Positions 58,558 to 64,000 of a DNA stretch of 64,000 nucleotides are shown in pieces. Numbering within the stretch: position 1 is the first letter of the stretch; every line of letters begins with the position of its first letter. A model generated the notes under the pieces. The model saw nothing but the letters and a program-made list of their open reading frames with translations, did no database searches and was not told where the DNA came from. A program made the translations under genes and the position numbers. The stretch is from NCBI GenBank assembly GCA_963819755.1, contig CAWFXB010000002.1, positions 1,364,001 to 1,428,000 of the forward strand. Reading direction: 5' to 3'. Origin of the DNA: VRUE01 sp963819755. GTDB lineage: Bacteria; Actinomycetota; Thermoleophilia; Solirubrobacterales; 70-9.

Positions 58558-59676
58558 TCAAGCGCGCGATGGGGCGCGATCGGGGCGAGCCAGCGTCCCG
58601 ATACTCATCAGCTTGCGAACGAGATTGTCGACCCGCCCGACATCAATGGACCAGCACGTCCGAACACCAGCGGTGTAGCGAGCAGTGTTGTACTCCTCTG
58701 GCTGAGCGAACATGATGCGAACGTCTGGTCGGGCGACACAGAACAGCACGCATCCGAGTGCCTGCATCTTCGACCCCATGGGTGCAAGGGTCATGTTGTA
58801 GTCAAGACCCCATCGTCGGTGGATGCGCTCCAAGACTCGTAGCGCCTCGGCGTAGTCGAAAGTACTCACGGGCTGCGATTCATGCTTCGATGGGATGTCG
58901 TGGATTTCGGTGAGGGCTCTCTCGCGCCAAGCGTCGTCCTCTGAGTGCGGGGCACCGACCAGCCACGAGATCGGTGCGGCCTCCATCTCGATAAGGAATT
59001 GCGAGTCGACATTCGAGATCACCTTCCGCACTCGGTCGCGGTTGTAGCCCGGAATGATCACCAGGCGATTTGCCAGCTGCGCAGAGTGCTCGCCCGGGAA
59101 TGCGTTAGAGGTCCGCACGTTCAAGGTGCCCCGATCCAACCCCATCCGATCGCCATCGTTCCACCGCCCGGGATCGGCGTCGTACTCGTCCTGGGTTGGG
59201 AAATACGTCGCGGCCTCCGTATAGAAGATCTCCAGTTCTCCATCTCCCTCGAGAAGGATTCGTCCGAGGTTGAGGATCAGTCGATTGGAGGAGACGCTTA
59301 TGTCCCAGCCGATACGAAGGGGGCGCTCCGCCTCGGTTCGGAGTTCGCGAAGCCGGGAACGGAGACGATCGAAGAGGGACTGATGGTCGGCTTCGACCCA
59401 TTCGCGCTCTTGACTGAAGCGGTCCAAGTCTTCCAGTAGCCCCTTTTCCTGAGTGCTGTTCTGGTCCGGGTTCGTGCCGTAGGCACAAATCAACGCTAGT
59501 TTGCAGGCGCTGCCGCCGTTCCCAAGGGCCTTTGCGACCGCACGGCAGCGATCCTCGAACCCAAGCGCTCCGATCCAAAGATCAAAATCTCGTTGGAGTT
59601 TGCCGCCAAACTCCCGTGCTTCGGGGAGCGTCGAAGAGATGTCATCGACTTGTACCTCACGCAGGTTGTCGGTCAT
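58558..59676 (-). CDS. Uncharacterised protein, partner of the kinase-ATPase
   Basis: 372 residues. The family is not recognised. It has alternating beta/alpha segments that look Rossmann-like: WIGALGFEDRCRAVAKAL, KLALICAYGTN, IGWDISVSSNRLILNLGRILL, ELEIFYTEAATYFPT, RLVIIPGYNRDRVRKVI and a conserved-looking end MTLAPMGSKMQALGCVLFCVARPDVRIMFAQPEEYN. No membrane segment, nuclease or kinase motif is visible. The acidic, aromatic and Pro/Gly-rich loops could form a ligand pocket, as in CARF/SAVED sensors, but that is speculation. Its ATG overlaps the stop of the kinase-ATPase gene, so they are translated together. GC is lower than in the core region. Confidence 0.7.
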   Translation of the reverse strand: MTDNLREVQVDDISSTLPEAREFGGKLQRDFDLWIGALGFEDRCRAVAKALGNGGSACKLALICAYGTNPDQNSTQEKGLLEDLDRFSQEREWVEADHQSLFDRLRSRLRELRTEAERPLRIGWDISVSSNRLILNLGRILLEGDGELEIFYTEAATYFPTQDEYDADPGRWNDGDRMGLDRGTLNVRTSNAFPGEHSAQLANRLVIIPGYNRDRVRKVISNVDSQFLIEMEAAPISWLVGAPHSEDDAWRERALTEIHDIPSKHESQPVSTFDYAEALRVLERIHRRWGLDYNMTLAPMGSKMQALGCVLFCVARPDVRIMFAQPEEYNTARYTAGVRTCWSIDVGRVDNLVRKLMSIGTLARPDRAPSRA

Positions 59677-62192
59677 GACGCGTTCTCGTCGAGTGTCAGC
59701 GCTTCGAAGTCACTGACCTCGGGGTCCTTCTGCTGCTTCTGCCAGAGCACCTTTCGGGCGGCGCTTGGGTTTTCGAGCATGAACTTGAATTCGGCAGGTA
59801 GCAACTTCAGCGCAACGTTCTTGGTCAGGGCAGCACCAAAGTTGGGCAAGTAGATGCGACGGAGTTGCCATCTGAGCGTTTGGAGGTGATTGTGTCGACT
59901 GCGACTGGGGTCCATCTCGATGAATACCGCGCGCCGCAGTAGCTCGTCATACAGAGTCCTGGTGGGTTCCGATAGCTGCTCGCTTGCTTGCCCGGTGTCG
60001 TCTACCTCGATACGGGGCATGGCCTGAGGAACCTGGTTGTTCCCTTGCTTCATGAGTCGGCCTTTGCGCAGAACGTCCGCAGCCAGGGTGCCGAACTCAA
60101 CGACGAGCGCATGCATCTCCGTGCCACAGGGAAAATGATCCCGGAGCATTTCGACTTGTTCGCCAGACGCTTGCCCGATCGCTTTGTGCTGTATCGCTGG
60201 AGAAATCGCTTTCGTCGTCTCGCGCGTCACCTTGGCTCGCTCGAAGATGCGCCTGAAAACCAGCAGCAGGGTTGCCACATCGCCAGAGCAAAGGTCGGCT
60301 ATGCACTCTATGCCGTGGTATTGCGAGCGCTGCTTTGGGGCATCCCGAAGTGCCCTAGCCAGGGTTCCATACTCACCCCATTCCGAGTGCCCCAAGAGCT
60401 TCTCTGCGGTTGCCTCGTAATGCGCCGCGCTGAGGCGGGCGTCAAGCAGCTCGGTCGCAAAGCGACGGGCGCGCCTTAGCTCCTCTCCGTCGGAGAGAGA
60501 CAGATACTCCATGCCAATATCCACTGGCACGAGCTCGCGGGCAGCGTCGATTGGCTTGCCCGACAGATCGTTGAGGTCAGCGCCGTCTTTCTCGCTGGAA
60601 ACCTTAAACAGATGATTGTCTGATCGCGACCAAATAACTGCATTCAGGGCGCGCTGGACGTGCTGATCAACGCGTCTCCTGGTGAAGTCGTCGATAAGGA
60701 AGGTGATGCGCTGTTCTTCAAAGAAGGGGATGATCTCAACTAGTAGCCGACAAAGATCGGCAATGAACACCTCTCCCGTCATTGCGTCCCGATGTTCGGA
60801 TCTGCGTAGGGAGAGGTCACAGTAATACCGCTCGCGTTCGATCAAAGCCAGTGCTTGCCGAAGCCGACTGGCGCCAGCAATACCGGCGACTTGGCCCTCC
60901 ATTTGGCCTTGGAGAAATGCAAGGAGCCTCTCTTCCTCGTTTTCCCCGATATGCCACTTTGAGCGGTCAGGAGGCGCTTCTCTCATGAGCAGAAGGGTCT
61001 CTAATAGCTCGCGCGCGAGGAGCAGATTGAAGAAATGGATCAGCTCGTGCTTCCACTCCTCGACGCTCTCAAGGTCATCAAGCCCTGCAAATCGCCCCTC
61101 CAGCTCGGTAGAGCACGAGAGGTAAAAGCCGGCGATCGGGAAACGCTCGAACTCCGGTTCCTCGCGACTGAGTTGAGTGCGTAGCGAGAGCCACCGGAAT
61201 AGCGTGGACTTTCCACATCCACGAGGACCCGTTACAAGGCTGGGGTCTCGGCCGGCCACCTTGGACAGCCAAGGGGTCTCAGCAAAGAGTTTGATGAAGG
61301 TCCGATCATCGGAGATGTGCTCGCTGGATATGAACTCGAACGGGGAGGTCATCGGCTGCTCAGAACCGGGGGTCCCTATGTAGCGTGCGCGGCTATCGGC
61401 GTTGTTAAAAGCCTCCCGAATGAGCTTGGGGTCTCTCAGGGCGACCGTGGGGTCGGGATCGACCATCCGCCTAAGCGGAACCTCCTTCAATTCCGCGAGG
61501 AATCTTTGATCCGCGCGGGAAGCTCGACGACCCTTGACAATAAGGTTGTGAATCTCGATCAGGTGATCGGCAAAGTAATCTAAGTCGTGGATCTCCTTGG
61601 AGACCTGATCGCGGGCCTTGAGACTACCCATGTCAATGATCCGGACCTGCATGTGCCCGTCATCACCCGGGACGGGCTCGGCGAGCATGACATTGCCTGG
61701 ATGTAGGTCATCGTGAGCCAGTTCGTGGTGGTCCAGCGCCTCTAATGCACGGGTCATGTTGTCGGCGTAATGGAGGAGGAAGGCGGCATCGACATCCTCG
61801 GGACGCGTGCGCAAGAAGTCACGCAGGGAGATGCCCTCGATCCAATCCTCAACGAAGAAAACTGCGTCGAATGATGATCCGTCGCCGAGGGGCACAGTCG
61901 CGCGCCCTGCGTCGATGATTCGCGCGAATACGGGATACCGATCAAGTGGCGCAGCATGCGCCAGCTCTCCGCTCCATGAGCGGTCGAGATAATCACCATA
62001 GGTAGCGAGCTTTACTGCCCGGGGCCGTGCGTACTCATCGCGAACCTTCCAGACGACGGCCTTGAACCCAGCGCCGATTGCCGCCTCCGGGATGTACTGC
62101 CGCCCTCCTAGCTCGATTTTTTCGGGCAGAGCAGATTGATCTAGGAGCTGCTTCTTGACATCAAAGGGTATCTCGATTGGGCCATCAGGCAT
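59673..62192 (-). CDS. Protein kinase fused to P-loop ATPase
   Basis: 839 residues. The N-terminal 200 residues are an eukaryotic-like kinase: loop AAIGAGFKAVVWKV (40-50), Lys61 in RAVKLAT, catalytic HDDLHPGN (160-167) and DMG (187-189) in place of DFG. A P-loop ATPase follows: GPRGCGKST (322-330) and a Walker-B-like ITFLIDDFT (D501-D502), suggesting an AAA/STAND-type module. The last 300 residues are helical. No membrane span is seen. This fusion resembles architectures found in anti-phage systems, where an ATPase senses and a kinase or effector acts, but no named system is recognised. It is operonic with the 372-residue partner and divergent from a DUF4338-like gene. Confidence 0.8.
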   Translation of the reverse strand: MPDGPIEIPFDVKKQLLDQSALPEKIELGGRQYIPEAAIGAGFKAVVWKVRDEYARPRAVKLATYGDYLDRSWSGELAHAAPLDRYPVFARIIDAGRATVPLGDGSSFDAVFFVEDWIEGISLRDFLRTRPEDVDAAFLLHYADNMTRALEALDHHELAHDDLHPGNVMLAEPVPGDDGHMQVRIIDMGSLKARDQVSKEIHDLDYFADHLIEIHNLIVKGRRASRADQRFLAELKEVPLRRMVDPDPTVALRDPKLIREAFNNADSRARYIGTPGSEQPMTSPFEFISSEHISDDRTFIKLFAETPWLSKVAGRDPSLVTGPRGCGKSTLFRWLSLRTQLSREEPEFERFPIAGFYLSCSTELEGRFAGLDDLESVEEWKHELIHFFNLLLARELLETLLLMREAPPDRSKWHIGENEEERLLAFLQGQMEGQVAGIAGASRLRQALALIERERYYCDLSLRRSEHRDAMTGEVFIADLCRLLVEIIPFFEEQRITFLIDDFTRRRVDQHVQRALNAVIWSRSDNHLFKVSSEKDGADLNDLSGKPIDAARELVPVDIGMEYLSLSDGEELRRARRFATELLDARLSAAHYEATAEKLLGHSEWGEYGTLARALRDAPKQRSQYHGIECIADLCSGDVATLLLVFRRIFERAKVTRETTKAISPAIQHKAIGQASGEQVEMLRDHFPCGTEMHALVVEFGTLAADVLRKGRLMKQGNNQVPQAMPRIEVDDTGQASEQLSEPTRTLYDELLRRAVFIEMDPSRSRHNHLQTLRWQLRRIYLPNFGAALTKNVALKLLPAEFKFMLENPSAARKVLWQKQQKDPEVSDFEALTLDENAS

Positions 62193-62200
62193 AGACCAAT

Positions 62201-62266
62201 GAGGCTATCTTTGGCGGCGGTTGGAAATCTCGTGCGCCTTGTGGCAACGATTGTGTTGATAGCCTC
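62201..62266. promoter_or_regulatory. Spaced 9-bp inverted repeat in the divergent promoter region
   Basis: GAGGCTATC (62201-62209) and GATAGCCTC (62258-62266) are perfect inverted complements 48 bases apart. They flank nearly the whole 79-base gap between the kinase-ATPase start and the DUF4338-like start, each within about 10 bases of a start codon. They may be paired half-sites for a regulator of both operons. Confidence 0.45.
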
Positions 62267-62271
62267 GCCCT

Positions 62272-63411
62272 GTGCTCGACGAGGCGGTGGTTGCCAGTCC
62301 CAAGCTGATGCGCGAGGCCGTGGTCGAGAGCCTGGTACGACAGGGCTTTGGCGTCAAGGGCGGAGCCATTTCGCCTCCGCCCCAGAGTTCCAAGGAGCAC
62401 CTTAGGCGGCTCCATGCCGAGGCTGTTGAGCACCAGAGGGAACGCTCAAGGGCCGGGCTGGAGAGGCACGAGGAGACGCTGCTGCGACGGATTGCGGATG
62501 GGAAGGAAGTGCGGCCGGCCGAGATCAGCCCCCGGATTTCACTCGTACATGCTGGTACGGAGGACGAGCGGCTGTTCCGATGGTGTCGGCTCCACTGGTC
62601 GATCCCCACGTCGGCGGGGTATGGGAGGAGGCTGCGTTTCCTTGTTACCGATAGTTCAAACGGCAAAGTGATGGGCTTAATTGGTCTTTCAGATCCTGTT
62701 TACGCCCTAGGAAGTCGCGATGCCTGGATCGGCTGGGATGGGCCAGGGAAGCGCGAGGGTCTGCGGCAGGTGATGGACGCATTTGTGCTCGGCGCAGTGC
62801 CGCCGTATAACGGACTCTTGGCGGGCAAGCTGATTGCGATGCTCGTTACCTCCAGCGAGGTGCAACAGGTATACCTCGATCGGTACGCAGAGGCACAAGG
62901 ACGTATCTCGGGGCGGACTCACAGCAGGCCGCTGGCACTGGTCACCACCACGTCAGCACTGGGTCGGTCCTCGGTTTACAACCGTCTGCGTTTTGGTGAC
63001 CGCCGGGTAGCAACCGGCGTGGGATTCACCAGCGGCTCAGGTGACTTCCAATTCGCCAACGGCCTTTACGATTCCCTTACTGCGTACGCGCAGATCCATT
63101 GCGTGCCCACTGCAAAGCACGACAAATGGGGCAAGGGCTTTCGCAACCGCCGGGAGGTGGTGAAGAAGGCCTTGACGCACCTCGGACTTGGCGATGCTTT
63201 GCTGTATCACGGGGTGAGGCGAGAGGTGTTTGTATTCCCCCTAGGGGAGAACTGCCGACCTGCACTGCGGGGAGAGGACGTTCTGCGGGGGTACAATGTT
63301 CCTGCGGGCGAGTTCTCACGCTTCTGGGCGACACGATGGCTTTCTCCGCGCGCCGCTCGACGGCCCGAGTACCGTGATTTCCGACGGGAGAGTTGGCGGC
63401 TATGGGGTTAG
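62272..63411 (+). CDS. DruA/DUF4338-like protein
   Basis: 379 residues, GTG start. The centre has VMGLIGLSDPVYALGSRDAWIGWDGPGKREGLRQVMDAFVLGAVPPYN, then LLAGKLIAML and LALVTTTSALGRSSVYNRLRFGDRRVATGVGFTSGSGDF. This pattern is what I recall from the DUF4338 family, which includes DruA of the Druantia anti-phage systems; the exact subfamily is uncertain. Its molecular activity is not established. Neither a DruE-type helicase nor other Druantia genes are in the window, though the window ends 0.6 kb further on. It is divergent from the kinase-ATPase operon. Confidence 0.65.
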   Translation: MLDEAVVASPKLMREAVVESLVRQGFGVKGGAISPPPQSSKEHLRRLHAEAVEHQRERSRAGLERHEETLLRRIADGKEVRPAEISPRISLVHAGTEDERLFRWCRLHWSIPTSAGYGRRLRFLVTDSSNGKVMGLIGLSDPVYALGSRDAWIGWDGPGKREGLRQVMDAFVLGAVPPYNGLLAGKLIAMLVTSSEVQQVYLDRYAEAQGRISGRTHSRPLALVTTTSALGRSSVYNRLRFGDRRVATGVGFTSGSGDFQFANGLYDSLTAYAQIHCVPTAKHDKWGKGFRNRREVVKKALTHLGLGDALLYHGVRREVFVFPLGENCRPALRGEDVLRGYNVPAGEFSRFWATRWLSPRAARRPEYRDFRRESWRLWG

Positions 63412-63436
63412 TAGCGCAACGTTGCGCCCTGCATGC

Positions 63437-64000
63437 TCAATGCGCGGCTGACTGCGAGGGATGCGGATAGGCCGATGGCAGAGTCGGAGGTCTCAGCGCT
63501 GCTGCGCCGACTAAGCCGAGAGCCACTGCGGCGAGGGCGCCGATGACAGCAAGACCGATGCGAAATGCCATGGGGGCAGATGAGAGTACGCCCGCAAGGG
63601 CAACCATGAGCAGTGCCAAGGCTTGGGTTGAGGCGACTCCAACGGTGCGCCCGCGATTCGCCTCGATGAACACCTTGAGCGTGACGACCGGCCCTTGGAC
63701 TTCTTCCGCCGGTTCAAGAACGATGGCAGTTTCGTGATTCTCCAGGCCGGTTGCGTCAGCGGTTGCGAGGCGGGCAGTGATCTCGTCGTAACGCGAAGCG
63801 ATGGTAAACCGACCGCTACTGAGTACCCGCAGGTTGCTCCCGTCAACGAATAGCTGGAAAGGAGCGGGTGTTGGCGGAGTCTCGGGCTGCGCATGGAAAA
63901 TCACCAGCTCGTAGGCGGATCGGGCCTTCAACCTGTAAAACGGCTTGGCTGCATAGGTTTTCAGGTAATCGCGCTCACTCTCGCGCACCGCGTCCGTGCG
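63437..64000 (-). CDS. Membrane protein, possibly truncated by the window edge
   Basis: At least 183 residues, GTG at 63988, but the frame stays open to the window end, so the true start may lie outside. The soluble N-terminal 120 residues (YAAKPFYRLKARSAYELVIFHAQPE..., DGSNLRVLSSGRFTIASRYDEIT) are beta-rich. Two transmembrane helices follow (ALALLMVALAGVLSSAPM and AFRIGLAVIGALAAVALGLVGA), then a short Pro-rich tail. The family is not recognised. A soluble sensor followed by two helices is a layout seen in membrane-acting defence effectors, which fits the neighbourhood but proves nothing. It converges on the DUF4338-like gene. Confidence 0.5.
   Translation of the reverse strand, partial: RTDAVRESERDYLKTYAAKPFYRLKARSAYELVIFHAQPETPPTPAPFQLFVDGSNLRVLSSGRFTIASRYDEITARLATADATGLENHETAIVLEPAEEVQGPVVTLKVFIEANRGRTVGVASTQALALLMVALAGVLSSAPMAFRIGLAVIGALAAVALGLVGAAALRPPTLPSAYPHPSQSAAH

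Overview
The window is high-GC bacterial DNA with many GTG starts, short intergenic gaps and ATGA/GTGA stop-start overlaps. Its gene repertoire is actinobacterial: cytochrome bd, a BlaI/M56 pair, an ECF42-type sigma factor with a DGPF partner, a DevS-like kinase, P450, and very large secreted propeller/FN3/RHS proteins with basic tails. The last trait recalls Thermoleophilia (Solirubrobacterales); this placement is an inference from gene content, without a marker gene.

Layout. 1-5.3 kb: end of a PQQ-like propeller, a secreted GH26-like protein, a secreted unknown, recQ and two small basic/coiled-coil proteins. 5.3-20.7 kb: central carbon metabolism in two blocks, zwf (minus) with gnd-pgl-enoyl-CoA hydratase (plus), then tkt-tal-pgi (plus). 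Between them lie an Xre regulator, a broken FAD oxidase, a broken rpiA, a broken FHA gene, a secreted TolB-like propeller and a membrane Ser/Thr kinase. 20.7-32 kb: cydAB, a HAD phosphatase, a divergent cyclopropane synthase/desaturase pair for lipid modification, a large membrane protein, an MBL hydrolase, a universal stress protein, a subtilase, tadA and tRNA-Ser(GGA). 32-38.8 kb: a 1489-residue secreted RHS protein, a PilZ-type processive glycosyltransferase and tRNA-Ser(CGA). 38.8-49.3 kb: a BlaI/M56 locus divergent from a methyltransferase, then P450, a membrane protein, ECF sigma plus DGPF protein, a cysteine-rich RTX-like protein, a GAF histidine kinase, an AbiEi/DUF559-like protein and a NarL-type regulator. 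49.3-57.2 kb: a strong promoter drives two giant secreted proteins, followed by a lipoprotein gene. 57.2-64 kb: an island-like segment of visibly lower GC. It holds a frameshifted Fic protein, a 3' tRNA fragment, an operon of a kinase-ATPase fusion with an unrecognised partner, a divergent DruA/DUF4338-like gene and a membrane protein at the edge.

Three things stand out. (1) The kinase-ATPase plus partner pair, next to a DruA-like gene, Fic and a tRNA remnant, looks like an undescribed defence-type module. (2) Long palindromic elements sit inside coding sequence without breaking the frame: three in one membrane-protein gene, one of them flanked by a perfect 9-bp direct repeat, and one in the Ser/Thr kinase gene that shares a 50-bp architecture with one of the three. 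(3) Reading-frame breaks cluster at 5.5-5.6 and 10.3-12.6 kb, and nearly all are single extra G/C bases, so sequencing error must be separated from true decay.

No stretch longer than about 300 bases lacks a gene. The longest gaps (31869-32038 and 58294-58557) hold regulatory or tRNA-like sequence described below.
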